64,000 nucleotides of DNA from Tridacna crocea (lineage: Eukaryota; Mollusca; Bivalvia; Cardiida; Cardiidae): assembly GCA_943736015.1 (NCBI GenBank), contig OX031061.1, forward strand, positions 12,471,290 to 12,535,289, written 5' to 3'. This document shows, in pieces, positions 34,420 to 45,434 of this stretch. Positions within the stretch are counted from its first letter, which is position 1. Every line of letters begins with the position of its first letter. The notes under the pieces are model-generated. The model saw nothing but the letters and a program-made list of their open reading frames with translations, made no database searches and had not been told where the DNA came from. The position numbers and the translations under genes are program-made.

Positions 34420-34800
34420 TGTTTTTTTTTTCTCTAAGTCAATACTCTTAAACTTTTACAAAGATATACGAAAAGATTTAGGCTTGCATTTAGGAAAGAT
34501 TGACAGCAATCAATCAATGGATATTTACGACTCTCGGAGAAAAATGCTGTTGCAAACGACATGGAAAAAACGAGAAAATTGTGGTAAGCATCATTTCCTC
34601 CTTTTCCCTAAATGTTTTCTGTCCATTCAAAGTCATATTCGATTATTTGAGTCATATTTAACCGTTTTTATTAAACAGTGGTGAAAAGGGAGAAAGCACT
34701 TGTTACCAGTATTTTCTCCTTTTCCTTTGATATTTTCAAATCATGGGTCTTTCCGCCAGAATCGTTAAAAACAGGTTTAATAGGTAAATGGTTTGACACA
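34420..34800. repeat. Decayed family A-like hairpins
   Basis: GTGGTAAGCATCATTTCCTC and AAGCACTTGTTACCAGTATT are remnants of two hairpins; the stretch lies just 3' of the cysteine-repeat gene. Confidence 0.4.
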
Positions 34801-34839
34801 TCCCCACGCGCATGCGCAGAGATAAAAGGGCTATGCATA

Positions 34840-34991
34840 TCAGCCCCTACAGACGTAAGTGTCGCATGCCCTGCACGTCTTGCCGGACTCTATCTTGAAC
34901 TTCTGTGCATAGAATTTCGCACGACAGCTCGCTGGGAGCATCAGCATTGGACACGCAAACAGTGGACACATGAATGGTGGCCGGTATGGGT
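34840..34991 (-). CDS. Exon 3 of the cysteine-repeat gene: repeat 2 and stop
   Basis: The acceptor CTTTATTTTCAG is strong; the exon enters in phase 1 and stops at TGA 34842-34840. It encodes MCPLFACPM, PASCRAKFY, then ESGKTCRACDTYVCRG: six cysteines in the same order as exon 2, with three more residues before the CxxC pair and two more before the last Cys. The open frames visible on the other strand here are chance. Confidence 0.76.
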
Positions 34992-37900
34992 CTGAAAATA
35001 AAGTCCAATCTTAAATAAAGCGGGCTTTCAAGACGTCTTAAAATGTGTCTGCTAAGGACAGATGCCTGCTTCGTGCAGGTATACATTACTTCAACACACC
35101 TGCGCCTTTAGGAATTCAACATTTGAGCCGTGCGCTGTGAAAAGGGGGCTTAATGCATCAGCGAAAAGTATCGACTCAGGTCAGCCTGCGCAGATTGCGC
35201 AGGCTGACCTGAGTCGAAACTTTTCGCTATTGGAAAATGTTCTGTTTGTCAAAGGATCAATCTACCTGACGATTAAGTCGGTCATTGAAAACAGTGGTTT
35301 CTATAAATCCATAATTATGTGACGACTAGGGTTAGTATCGTTTACAACAAAGATTCATTAAGCACCCTTTTGCCAGAGCACGGTTCATTTGTATTTGTTT
35401 AATATTACTAGTATTCTACACACGAGTTTTAACAACCCTGACTAGGGACTTTTTGAAAACATTGTGGAAAAGAAGATTAAGGAAAGGGCAGCCTAATGGG
35501 ATTCTTGTAATATCGTCCTTCATCAACGACAGAAAGGTACAGATTCGTCTAACCCTTGGGTTATCTGTTATCGATCCATTATCTCCCGCTAGATGGCAGT
35601 CTTCAATGTATAAATGCTTATCTATCTAATTTGTAGACTGGTTACCGCCCCTGATACTACTACGTATATAGTAATACACGGTATACAACGGTGGCCAGTT
35701 CATCTAATTTAGGCATCCTGAGTCCATAACCGGACTACTTTTCTACGCGACAACCGTTACTTTGAATTTCAAACTAAAATAAACGTTTACGCAATAAAAT
35801 TTTACCTGTTGCGATTCATTTAAATATGATCAGCAGTTTCTAGAAATCTGGAGCTAAAACACCCCAATATAAGGGGGATTGATGCGTCATATAAGACAGA
35901 TCGAAGAACATGACATGCGCAGATAACGTACCTTTCATCGCCGAGAACAAAACTACGACACTGGCTTACCCTCGGGTAGTCCATAATCGATTGGCTGATA
36001 GATTCTGGTTCCTTGCATCAATTACAGATTACCCGAGTCTTAGCCGAATCCGTACGATTTTGGCGATGAAAGGCGTTGTTACACGAGTTCGATCAGGGTA
36101 CTATATCCTTAATTATGGCGCCGCATGAGTGGCGGCACTGTATTTTTACTCGGTTTTGTAAAGTACCCATGGAGGCAGCCATATTGCTTACTGGGCTTCC
36201 AGTCATTTCGTAACAAGGCCATTTCGTACAATTTCTGTTCTTCTCGAGATGCCTTTAACCCCCTTCTGCCGGAGCATGGTTCAATACCCCACTTACCAGG
36301 CCGAATGCAGACTTTACATCCGGGGCATTTCTGTCCATTTTTCAGTTTGATGTACGTGCGTGTCGTGCAGTCTCTTCTGCTCTGATCACTCACACAGTTC
36401 AGAGATTTCACTTTTGGGCAGCGCTCTTTCTTAGCCACTGAAAATATATATGTAATTCTGCAAAAATACGTAAAGTAGTAGACCCCTAATAGAAACCAAT
36501 TATTTCCACTATAATATTATTCTGGAAAATTTGTTATGAATAGAAATGAGTATTATTGTACTACTTTAAACCGGCCTCTTTGTTCCTTGTCCTTCTAAGA
36601 ATTATCATTTATAAATCTAAAACCACTAATATTCTCACTACAAAGGTGGACAATAATCACCTCCATTTTCAGAAAACTATCAAAAAATATTAACCCTTTG
36701 GCTGCTAAGCGCGTCTCGCTGACCTTTTGCGGACAGGATAGATCAAGATCAGACTGCACAGAACGTGCAGTCTGATCTTGGATCTACACTGTCCGATAAG
36801 GAGATATTATTCCCCGAAACATACCTTTGAAACAGCAATAATTGGGTTATTAATATCGAATTGAAAATTTAATTTTTAGTAATTTAGCACGATAAAGGCT
36901 TAACTCTTTACCACAAGAGAAAAATTTAGACTGGTCCAACCTGAAAGCATTTGCAGACGACAAATTTCTTTATGCCTATCCTGAAATTATTTGTAGATAC
37001 TTTTGTTCGTATCCAGAAAAGGGAGGTAATTACTATCTCTCTTTGTAATAGTGGTGTTTGATTTATAAATGATAATTCTAGAAAAGACAAAAAGGGAAAA
37101 GTGGTTTGGTTAAAGTAGTACAATTACACTCTTTTTAATCATAGCAAATTTTGTATGATAATATTATTGTGGAAATAGCTATTTTCTATTAGGGGTGTAC
37201 AACGTTAAGTGTTGAAATGTTATCAGTATAAATCCCTATTTAACAACTAGCGAGAAATTTTATTCCATGTTGCACTGGAAATGTTAGGGGCCTGATACCC
37301 TAAGATACATCTATACAGAAAAAAAGACGCAGTTAAAACTTTATAGTGTTTATAATGATTTAGATATTGGTAACCAGTATAAACAGACGTAAATAGTTGA
37401 TAAAATTGATGCACTGGATAGAGAGACGTAATGGATTTCTCCTCAGTTTACCCTTTACCCCATAAGGCATTTCTATGGTATCTCTAATTGACCCCCAAAA
37501 AAAAACAGCAAGGATGAAGCCGTTTCATATGTGTATATGACACCTTTTGATTGTGTAGAAAACATTGTGGCGAAAGGTGAAATTGCTCGAGACGAGCAAT
37601 TTCACCTTTTGCAACAATGTTTTCCAAAGGCTCCCACAAGCAATGCGTAGAAATGAGTATCTATGGAGTTAAGGGTTAAAACCGGAAACGACACGGCGAT
37701 AGCTTGAAAGGCCTCCAATACATGAAATGCATTTTCTATCCGTCGGAATCCGTACACGCTTACAGCAATCAAGGGCAACACTTGGAATGAGGACGCAAGA
37801 ATGATTATACGAAGAGTGTCAACCGTAGTCAGACTGCACGAATTGCGCAGGCTGACCAGGGCTGACACTTTTCGCTTTTATGATATTTTCTGTATGTAAA

Positions 37901-38168
37901 GTGGTCATTGTACCTTGTTATACAATCATTTTTGAGTAACCAACTTAAACTGACCTGCACTATCGTTGATCTGTTTTCATCTAATTGATGTACAGAATTC
38001 CAAGCTAGTCCCTTTTCGCGTGATGGGTCAAATATTTGAAATAAACAGACATACAGCCACACAGACACACACGCAGACAGACAGACTGACGGACATACAT
38101 ACAGACAGACAGACGGTTGACTTACCCACGCAAACGGCCAGCATCATCAAAAGAATAAGTTTTAACAT
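34840..38168 (-). CDS. Secreted double six-cysteine-repeat protein (3 exons)
   Basis: Exons 38168-38126, 36437-36297 and 34991-34840 join in phase 1 at both junctions: 336 nt, 111 codons plus stop. Seen: a signal peptide starting MLKLILLMMLAVCV, then two related cysteine repeats, one per exon, with spacing C-x(4,7)-C-x8-C-x(13,16)-C-x2-C-x(2,4)-C. Both repeats have a Lys-rich segment running into a CxxC pair. The protein is small and rich in Cys and Lys, with nothing after repeat 2 but Arg-Gly. The family is not recognised; partial resemblance to VWC-like or antistasin-like folds is noted but unproven. Inferred: a secreted disulphide-rich effector, inhibitor or matrix peptide. Canonical GTAAGT donors, good acceptors, a TATA box and repeat homology make this a real gene even though its exons are too short to stand out as open frames. 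Confidence 0.78.
35125..35395. repeat. Family F element
   Basis: Reverse copy with a clean centre GGTCAGCCTGCGCAGATTGC between the exons of the cysteine-repeat gene. Confidence 0.7.
35575..35885 (+). repeat. Family J dispersed repeat
   Basis: TATCTCCCGCTAGATGGCAG through GACAACCGTTACTTTGAATT to AATCTGGAGCTAAAAC. Confidence 0.62.
36115..36225. repeat. Family I fragment
   Basis: GGCGCCGCATGAGTGGCGGC to CATTTCGTACAATTT, between exons 2 and 3 of the cysteine-repeat gene. Confidence 0.6.
36297..36437 (-). CDS. Exon 2 of the cysteine-repeat gene: repeat 1
   Basis: The acceptor ATATATATTTTCAG and donor CCTG|GTAAGT bound 141 nt, phase 1 at both ends. It encodes AKKERCP, LNCVSDQSRRDC, then NGQKCPGCKVC: six cysteines. 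A symmetric 1-1 exon holding one module is what duplication of exons would produce. Confidence 0.78.
36472..37207. repeat. Family D element copies broken by MITEs
   Basis: 36472-36690 is a reversed 5' part starting AGTAGTAGACCCCTAATAGA; 36962-37207 is a forward 3' part ending TATTAGGGGTGTACAACG. Family C and part of family A sit between them. All lie in intron 1 of the cysteine-repeat gene. Confidence 0.68.
36690..36903 (+). repeat. Family C MITE in intron 1 of the cysteine-repeat gene
   Basis: TTAACCCTTTGGCTGCTAAG to GATAAAGGCTTAA; hairpin GATCAGACTGCACAGAACGT intact. A partial family A end follows (36903-36962). Confidence 0.75.
37447..37679 (-). repeat. Family B MITE beside the relic cysteine exon
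   Basis: TTTACCCTTTACCCCATAAG to AGTTAAGGGTTAA; its right end touches the end of the relic third repeat in intron 1 of the minus-strand gene. Confidence 0.75.
37687..37812 (-). pseudogene. Possible relic third cysteine-repeat exon
   Basis: In intron 1 of the cysteine-repeat gene, one minus-strand frame between a TGA and a TAA reads SCVLIPSVALDCCKRV and then TDRKCISC. CV-x7-DC followed by K-C-x2-C mirrors CV-x6-DC and KCPGC of repeat 1. No acceptor exists in the right phase and the downstream end (TCCG|GTTTTA) is a poor donor. A family G element abuts one side and a family B element the other, which may have removed the splice sites. Confidence 0.35.
37813..38032. repeat. Family G element, one end lost
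   Basis: CCCTTTTCGCGTGATGGGTC at 38032 is the kept end; the interior matches 13.38-13.56 kb in reverse. The lost end meets the relic cysteine exon. Confidence 0.65.
38126..38168 (-). CDS. Exon 1 of the cysteine-repeat gene: signal peptide
   Basis: The ATG at 38168-38166 opens 14 codons of almost pure hydrophobic sequence and ends with one base of a split codon at a perfect GTAAGT donor. Joined to exon 2 the split codon becomes Val and cleavage would fall near VVA|KKERC. An in-frame upstream ATG (38225) would add 19 hydrophilic residues; the inner ATG is preferred because it puts the signal at the N-terminus. Confidence 0.75.
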
Positions 38169-38244
38169 ACTTTTACTGTTGTTAAAATCGTATGAAATAC
38201 CCAATGACTGCCTCAAAAAGTTCATATGGCTCTCTGACCTGCTG

Positions 38245-38251
38245 TTTTATA
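38245..38251 (-). promoter_or_regulatory. TATA box of the cysteine-repeat gene
   Basis: TATAAAA lies on the minus strand 77 bp upstream of the ATG in otherwise mixed sequence (context TAGTCTATAAAACAGC). The spacing leaves a 5' UTR of roughly 45 nt if transcription starts about 30 bp downstream. Confidence 0.55.
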
Positions 38252-38310
38252 GACTATGTCGCTCGCAGAAAAAACGTGTCACCATTTCACACATAAACAG
38301 ACGTCAAAAT

Positions 38311-38530
38311 TTAACCCTTTACTACACAATTCCGACTTTTGATGACCTTAGGAAAAAGCTTTTGAAAACATTGTTGGAAAAAGAGAAAATGCTGGTAACC
38401 AAATTTCTCCTTTTCCAACAATGTTTACTACCCTAGCAGAGTATTTAATGTCGTAGCAATATCTGATTTGTCGTCTGCAAATACGTTCAATTTAGTCCAG
38501 TCCAAATTTTGTCGTCTGGTACAGAGTTAA
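38311..38530 (-). repeat. Family A MITE just upstream of the cysteine-repeat gene
   Basis: It lies 60 bp upstream of the TATA box; the right half of the hairpin has lost several bases (GGTAACCAAATTTCTCC). Confidence 0.7.
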
Positions 38531-38947
38531 GCTTGTCCATATATGGCAAGCCGTTGCAGGCGATAATTTTCAATTTGGTGCAAATGGTTGCATATGTCAT
38601 AGAGCGACCTAGACCAGTGTTGGACGAAGAAGAAAATTGCTCTTCCTACAATGTTTGTAATAGCCATATTCGAAAACCTCGTAACTACAGCTTGTTACAA
38701 TTTGTAGTTACGACGTTTTTTAAGTAAACCGACGATATGCATCTTCTTCATATTTTCTTGCATTCCTTTTTGGACACTCAGACCAAATTCAGTATAGAGT
38801 AAAAAAGATGATTCACGTATCAATATTTTCTCCTTTATTTCTAACCTTTCAAAGAAAATTCCGTGTATTTGAACACACATTAAAGGCCATCCACCACAAG
38901 CCATTCACGAGTAAAATAAAATATTAAAATTAAGCTACACTCTCTTC

Positions 38948-39065
38948 AAACCCATTACCACAGAATCCTAAATTTTGAACCAAAGAAGAGGACTTTAGAA
39001 AGCATTGTGGAAAAAAGATTGAATGCGGTAACCAGGGGTAACGTGTTCAACTATGTTTTCCGCCC
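38948..39065 (-). repeat. Family A MITE, partial
   Basis: An AAACCCATTACCACAGAATC end and one degraded hairpin arm only. Confidence 0.5.
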
Positions 39066-39179
39066 TATTTAGACACAAAATGGGATTTTTCATTGGCCCA
39101 CACATTCGGCGCGAGCACCGGTCTAGTTCCCAGGAAGCAGAACCGAGAGTGATAAGTACAAGTTGTAAGAACCTGTTTC

Positions 39180-39405
39180 TTAACCCTTTACCAAACGACA
39201 AAGTTTTAGACTGGTCCAAGTTGAAAGCTTTTTCAGACGACAAAATAGACGTAACTAAAATATTGAGTTTGTTTCTAGCAGGGGAGAAAACATTGTGGGA
39301 AAAGTAGAAAATGCTGGTTACCAGCATTTTCTCCTTTTCTCACAATGTTTTCTAAAGGATTCCATCTCAGGGTCATAAAACCAGGGACTGTTTGATAAAG
39401 GGTTA
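39180..39405 (+). repeat. Family A MITE, full length
   Basis: TTAACCCTTTACCAAACGAC and GATAAAGGGTTAA ends, intact hairpin. Confidence 0.75.
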
Positions 39406-40450
39406 ATCGATGTAATATAAATGTGTTTAAAACTAGTCTACCCTATCACGAACAAATCATTTGACATTTGGGCCACCTTTTAATTTGCTGTCTGCAAATA
39501 CTTTGAATTTGGACTGGTCTAAAATTTTGGATTAGAGTTTAAGGCCATTAAAACAATTGATGGTTAAATAAAAGGCCATGCCCATCGGCAGGTTGAACCT
39601 ACACTGCGCCATGTTTATGTGACACTTTTGGCGCAGAAGGTACCACTTTGACTAATTAGAAAATTTTGACGTCAGGTTATTATGATTTACCTATGTTTAT
39701 TTTCGAAATAAACAGCTTGTCTGAAACAGATTATTATCCTCCCCAACCCGGCCCACCGGTACTTTTAAATACAGGCCCGTAGGAAGCAATTTTGGATTGG
39801 GGGAGGAGGGGGGCAAATTTTTAGGGTCGGCTTGTCCCTATTTGACATATATATTTTGTTTGGTTATGCAGCGAGAAATAACCCACCTACTAATACTAGG
39901 GACCGAAATAGAAGGAAATGTGTTCAATAATGTAGTGAATCATAAGATTTTGAGAAAAAATAAAGCAGAAAATCACACTGAATGAAATGTGACGTCTTAA
40001 ATTGTTTGGTTCTGTCAGATAACAAAAGTAGAAGAAAAAATTCCGTGGCTGGCCTCTATTTGTTTAAAACTATTTTAATTCGTTTGAAATTTTCAATCAG
40101 CGTATCGTCAGCAAGCTACTCTGAAATATTATTTCATCTTCTTTAAACACGATGATTGTCTAGCAATATTCGGCCAAACACTGCCACAATCATGTTATTG
40201 GTGATCAAATTATTGCCCCCCCCCCCCCCCCTTGTTCGTACGGCCCTGAAATACATTGATGTTACAAAATGGCGAATCAGTCTGAAAAATGATTACAGAT
40301 TTCAAGATTCCAGATTTTATTTCATGCTATTCGGTAGTGTATCGAGAAATAATGGTTGAATTTAATGATATTTCACGGTTACAAGTGTAAATACTGATTT
40401 CATAATTCCTTACCCGTCGGATACTTTAGGTCCCGCACGCGGGTTACCTA
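39405..40450. other. Gene-poor stretch
   Basis: A half family A end near 39490, a G-rich run at 39800, a C18 run at 40216. No exon is seen. Confidence 0.45.
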
Positions 40451-40451
40451 G

Positions 40452-40679
40452 TTAACCCTTTCCCAAACGACAAATTTTGGACTCTTCCAACCCGAAAGAG
40501 TTTGCAGACGACAATTTTAGATTTTGAGAAAATGGCAGAAAGTTTTCAAAAAGGGTAGAAAACACTGTGGAAAAAGGAGAAATTGCTCGTTACGAGCAAT
40601 TTCTCCTTTTCCCACAGTGTTTTCAAAAGACTTTAACTACAGACAGGTAAAAACCAGGGCTTGTTTGGGAAAGGGTTAA
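40452..40679 (+). repeat. Family A/B intermediate MITE
   Basis: TTAACCCTTTCCCAAACGAC and GGGAAAGGGTTAA ends. The core is GGAGAAATTGCTCGTTACGA, so it has an A-type stem base with a B-type stem tip; like copies at 58.0, 59.8 and 61.1 kb. Confidence 0.78.
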
Positions 40680-40684
40680 CCAAT

Positions 40685-40925
40685 GATTGCCATGACTATG
40701 ACGTAAAATACGTGCATTTACTCTTCATTTCTTGCGCTTTACGCAATATTGTAATGCGTTGCTTTGTGGAGGGGGGTATCCTACAGGGACTTACCGGAGA
40801 CAGTTGTGCTGGACTTTGATGAAAATTCATCAAAAAAGAAGATAGAAGCATGAAATATTTTTTTTGAGTGAAATACCGAAATTTATTTCACCTAGCAAAC
40901 ATCATTAGTAATATTTTCATGAGAG
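40685..40925. repeat. Family H element, reversed and partial
   Basis: CAATATTGTAATGCGTTGC and TTTGAGTGAAATACCGAAAT are the complement of the tail and head in reverse order. Confidence 0.55.
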
Positions 40926-41085
40926 ATAGAGAGAGAGAGCCAGCAAACAAAGGAGAGAGAGAGAGAGAGAGGAGAGAGGATAGGATAGGATAGGAGATGA
41001 ATCAAGAGAGAGGAAGTGGGAGAGAGAGGGAGAGAGGGGGAAGAGGAGAAGAGAGGAATCGAGAGAGAGAGAGAGGGCGTAAACC
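40915..41085 (+). repeat. (GA)n-rich tract
   Basis: GAGAGA and GGATA words, imperfect. Confidence 0.8.
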
Positions 41086-41280
41086 GAGATCAGACTATAC
41101 CTATATTCTGACTATACGTAGGTTCTTGGTCTATACTCCCTGTACAGTATTCAAGATCATGTACGTTAGCAGAAGGGTTAACCCTGAAGATTATATAAAA
41201 AAAAGAAAAGTTTCACACAATAGTAATAGAGATATATCAAATTTCAAAGACGATTTCAACGGGGTAAAAAATTAAATATA

Positions 41281-41387
41281 GTATCGGACAGAGTAGATCT
41301 AAGATCAGACTGCACGTTTTGTGCAGTCTGATCTTGATCTACACTGTCCGCAAAAGTGCTCACAGTCGAGCTTGGCAGTGTAAGGGT
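41281..41387 (-). repeat. Family C MITE, core only
   Basis: The hairpin AGATCAGACTGCACGTTTTG is complete and the right side ends GTGTAAGGGTT. Confidence 0.65.
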
Positions 41388-41562
41388 TGTACGAGGCATC
41401 ATTTCTTATCTGTTTTTTCGAGATCTTAGACGAGGTCAGTGGTAAAAATTTCGTTATAAAAAAGAAACAACACATAATGGACAGTTCACTTACAATTTTA
41501 TTCGGTAATATTTCTTTCTTTTTGTCACAATATTTACAATGGTCCCACTTCGGTTGGAATTT

Positions 41563-41735
41563 GTTAACCCTTTGGCTGGCGAGCGCAACTCCCTGACCCT
41601 TTACGGATAGCCTAGATCAAGATCAGACTGAACAGAAAGTACCGTCTGGTCTTAGATATACACTGTCCAATAAGGAAATATTTCTCCCAAAGAGTACAAA
41701 GATTCAGTCTACTTTTATTGCAGGACAAGGGTTAA
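41563..41735 (+). repeat. Family C MITE
   Basis: TTAACCCTTTGGCTGGCGAG to GACAAGGGTTAA; arms partly mismatched. Confidence 0.68.
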
Positions 41736-41779
41736 ATTACCAAATAAATTTATTTTACATACTTCGCAGGGGTTTTTTC

Positions 41780-41930
41780 TGCTTGTTTTCTTGTTCATTC
41801 GTTCGTTTTTTTTTCATTTTTCCGTTCGTTTGTTTACTCGCTTGTTCGAACATTTGCTCGTACAGGTCTTCGTTCAATTCCGTCCATTCGTTCGTTCATT
41901 CATTCATCGATTCAGTCGTTGTGGTGCCGC
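41780..41930 (+). repeat. (TTCG)n-like microsatellite
   Basis: TTCGTTCG and CATTCATT words; stops at the family I element. Confidence 0.75.
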
Positions 41931-42460
41931 ATGAGCGGTGGCACTATATTTTTATTCGGTTCAGAAAAGTACCTATGGAGGCAGCCATTTTGTTTAATCC
42001 GCTTCCAGCCATTTTGTAACTAGGTCATTTCGTACCTAAGCTACTTCGTACCCATCTTTACTTTTTATTTTGGTAATTTTGTACTCACTTTGATAATTTC
42101 GTAATCACTTTGGTCATCTCATACCCTGTTTTAATATCAATTCGGTAATTTAGTTTTAAAACTATTTTCTTGTGTTTATTGTCGAATTACAACTGATTTT
42201 GTACATAGCTCGACAAATGCTTTTGTACACAGCTCCAATTGAAAACTAGGTTGAATTTCGACGAAGAATGGCTATGATTGTTCCTTATTAAAATTGGTTC
42301 TTTCTTTTTAAGTTTTAAATTGCATTGTATACAGGTTGTCCAGGACATCTCAGTTCATTTCTCACCGAGTTCTGCATAATTTTACTTTGTTCAATTTTGA
42401 AATGGTGTTATGTGCCTTATTTCAGAAACAACTAATTTGCGGCGCCATTGATGTTACGCA
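41927..42460. repeat. Family I element, complete
   Basis: GTGGTGCCGCATGAGCGGTG to TTGCGGCGCCATTGATG, about 530 bp. The interior has repeated CATTTCGTAC-like units. Reversed full copy at 53.96-54.50 kb. Confidence 0.7.
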
Positions 42461-42469
42461 CCAATACTT

Positions 42470-42760
42470 TCTTGTTTACTATTTTGTTTACTTGTTCGTT
42501 TATTAGTTAGTTCGTTCATGAGTTCGTTTATTCGTTATTCATTTTTCCGTCTGATTGATCGATCGATCTTTTGTTCTTTCTATGACAAGGTTCGTTCGAG
42601 CGTCTGTTTATTCTTTCATTCTATCATTCGTTCCTACATTCGTTGGATCGTTCCTTTCTTCGTGAGTTCGGTCGATTGTTCGGTTGTACCGTCGTTCGTT
42701 CAGTGGTCGTTCGTATACTTTCTGTTCGATTGTTTTTCTTCGGTCATTAAATACTAGCAG
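42470..42760 (+). repeat. (TTCG)n-like microsatellite
   Basis: TTCGTTTATTCGTT words resume right after the family I element, so that element probably split one array. Confidence 0.75.
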
Positions 42761-42899
42761 TTTTATGAGCTTGGCTGTTTTCGAAGGACACTCCGAGGTA
42801 TTGTCGTAGCCTTGGCAACGTCGACGTCGTCTGCTTGTACGTCCTCGCTGTCCTTGTTGTTGTGTGAATATATTGATATTTTGTAACATTTCCAGAGCT

Positions 42900-43070
42900 T
42901 CAGATAAGGTTGAGTGATGGTATTCAAAATCCTTTATTTCTCTTCCAAACCCTATGTTGTGGGTACTCATTAGAATCTTCTCGATGAGAAGTTTAGTGAA
43001 GAATAATAAATATTTTCAATTTTGAAATCAAAATCACTCCCTCTGGATCTGGAGCTCTGATTTCTATTAT
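42900..43070. repeat. Family M repeat
   Basis: TCTTCCAAACCCTATGTTGT and CTGGAGCTCTGATTTCT flank GTACTCATTAGAATCTTCTC. Confidence 0.6.
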
Positions 43071-43279
43071 CAATGTAGATATTCACCTCAAACTTGGACA
43101 ATTTGTTAAGTACCAAAAGAGGAACCTATGCAACAAGAACATGTATCTATCGAATCACTATTTACACAGGTATATCCCCTTTTTTGACATTGAATTTTCA
43201 CTAAAAATCAAACACTTGTAGCTGACCGATGGCACCTTCTCTTGGATGCTCTTGTTTTAGCTCGTTATCCATATAGCTG

Positions 43280-43860
43280 AGCCATTATTTCCCACTACAT
43301 GGCATTCTACAAATACACATCTATCTAATTTGGGCATTCGGGGTGCAGAACTGGACCATTTTCCTACGCGACAACCGTTACTTTGAATAAAACTCTACCT
43401 GGTGCGATTCATTCAGCTATGACCAGCAATTTAAAGTAATCTGGAGCTAAAAAACAGCTTGCTTTCTCCTCAAACGTATTGATAAAGGCCATTTTTTTCC
43501 ACGGTTACTTTATAGCACATATTACTGCAATATTATCTCCCGCTAGATGGCATTCTACAAATACTCATCTATCTAATTTGGGCATCCTGGGGACAAAACC
43601 GGACTACTTTTCTACAAGCGTTACTTTGAATTCCAATCAGCCTGAAATAAACTTTTACTCAATAAAACGCTACCTGGTGGGAATCATTCAGCTACGATCA
43701 GCAGTTTAGAGAAATCTGGAGCTAAAACAGGCCTGCTTTTTCCTCAAACGTGTTGTAAAAGGCCATTTGTTTTCCATTGCTACTTTATAGCGCGTATTTA
43801 TTATTACAATTCCCCCAAAAATGACGGGAATGATACGTCATAGCAGACAGGTCGAATCTT
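43280..43860 (+). repeat. Family J, two tandem copies
   Basis: ATGGCATTCTACAAATAC occurs at 43300 and 43547, and TCTGGAGCTAAA at 43440 and 43716; units are about 250 bp. Confidence 0.65.
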
Positions 43861-44059
43861 CGAAAATATGAAATGAGCAGACAACGAAGCTGGGTCGGAG
43901 TGGCATAGGTCTACACGATAGAGGGCCATGATTTACTGCGTTCTTATACAAAAACATTTTTTGAGTAAGAAAAAAAACCAAACTTAGTCTATTTTTATCA
44001 CAATACAGCGTATTTTCAGAGTAGTGGCTCATCGGATTTCGCAGAAATTTTACTTGCAC

Positions 44060-44273
44060 TTAACTCATTACCAAACGACAAATTTATAGATTGTTCCAAG
44101 TTGAAAGCATTATGCAGACGACAAAATAAATGTGAATCAAAAATTGAAGTTTGATTTGGGAAGTTTAGAAAATATTGTGGGAAAAGGAGAAAATGCTGGT
44201 TACCAGCATTTTCTCCTTTTCACACAATGTTTTCTAAATACTTCTTTCTCGGGGTCGTCAAAAGTAGGGAAAA
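44060..44273 (+). repeat. Family A MITE, right end missing
   Basis: Hairpin intact, ends at GTCAAAAGTAGGG without the terminal TTAA. Confidence 0.7.
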
Positions 44274-44531
44274 GGATGACACTTTCCCGTAAAGATAAGA
44301 TAACAGCACAAGAGTGTGATTTTGAACCTTACGTCATATACCCGCGGCAATCCCTTTCACAAAACCCTATTTCAGATTTAAAAAAAAAAGTCATTAGAGT
44401 TGCTTATCGAAATTTACCGCAATTTTTTCCTGTACTTTAGGGTTTCCCGTAAAAATGATGACCATACCCGAGAGTGATTTCGGAGCTTAGGTCATACCCT
44501 GCGGTGACTCCTTTCCCAAAGCAATCCTTAT

Positions 44532-44744
44532 TTATCCCTTTACCACACAATGCCGACTTTTAACGCCCCATGAAAGCATTGTGGGAAAAGGAGAAAATGC
44601 TGGTAACCAGCATTTTCTCCTTTTCCCGCAATTTTTATACACTGTCTAAGGAACATTGCACCATTCGAGCCACACGGAAATTGTCGTCTGCAAGTGCTTT
44701 CAATTTGGATAAGGCGAAAATTTTGTCGTCTGGTAAAGGGTTAA
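44532..44744 (-). repeat. Family A MITE
   Basis: Reverse copy, ends GGTAAAGGGTTAA; hairpin arms match except one base. Confidence 0.7.
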
Positions 44745-44922
44745 GAAAAAAAAATAGAAAGCTATTAGAGTTGCTTTTCTAAATTCGCAGAACGTTTGCG
44801 TACACTATATGGGTGGGGTAAGGGTGACACTTTCCTGGTTAAAAAAAGAAGATGACAGCATATGACTATTATTTCGGACCTTACATCATATCCTAAGGTA
44901 ATCCCGTTTACAAAATAATCCC

Positions 44923-45150
44923 TTAATCCTTTCCCAAACGACAAACTTTTGGACTAGACCAAATTGAAAGCATTTGCAATCGACAATTCAACTCTTGCTG
45001 AAAAGTTGATTTCTGTCTATGATAAGGTAGAAAACATTGTGGGGAAAGGAGAAAATGCTGGTTACCAGCATTTTCTCCTTTTCCAACAATGTTTTCAAAA
45101 GGCTACTATTCCCGACCCGTAAAAACCAGGGATTGTTTGGGAAAGGGTTA
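44923..45150 (+). repeat. Family A MITE, full length
   Basis: TTAATCCTTTCCCAAACGAC to GGGAAAGGGTTAA; followed directly by a decayed reverse copy to 45354. Confidence 0.75.
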
Positions 45151-45354
45151 AAAAAGAAAATTGCTAAGAGGAAAGTTTTCGAAAACATTATGGGAAAATG
45201 GATAAAACGCTGATACACAACATTTTTTACTTATCCTACAAAGTTTCCTACCCTCCCAAAGTCAAATTCAATGACTGGATTTACACTTTTCATGTCGTCT
45301 GCAAATGCTTCCATTTTAGACAAACATAATATTTCATCGCCTGATAAACAGTTA
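45151..45354 (-). repeat. Decayed family A copy
   Basis: ATGGGAAAATGGATAAAACG arm and CGTCTGCAAATGCTTCC segment; ends GATAAACAGTTA. Confidence 0.5.
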
Positions 45355-45434
45355 GGACAAAGGAAGAGTAATAATTTCTAAATATAGGCCTATCACTCTC
45401 TTCGACTTTGAGGACAGGAAAAGGCTCGTGCACA

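Noticed and set aside
42608..42970. Arg-rich minus-strand frame of 120 codons
   Set aside because: It reads through a TTCG array and a family M repeat; no splice sites or domain.
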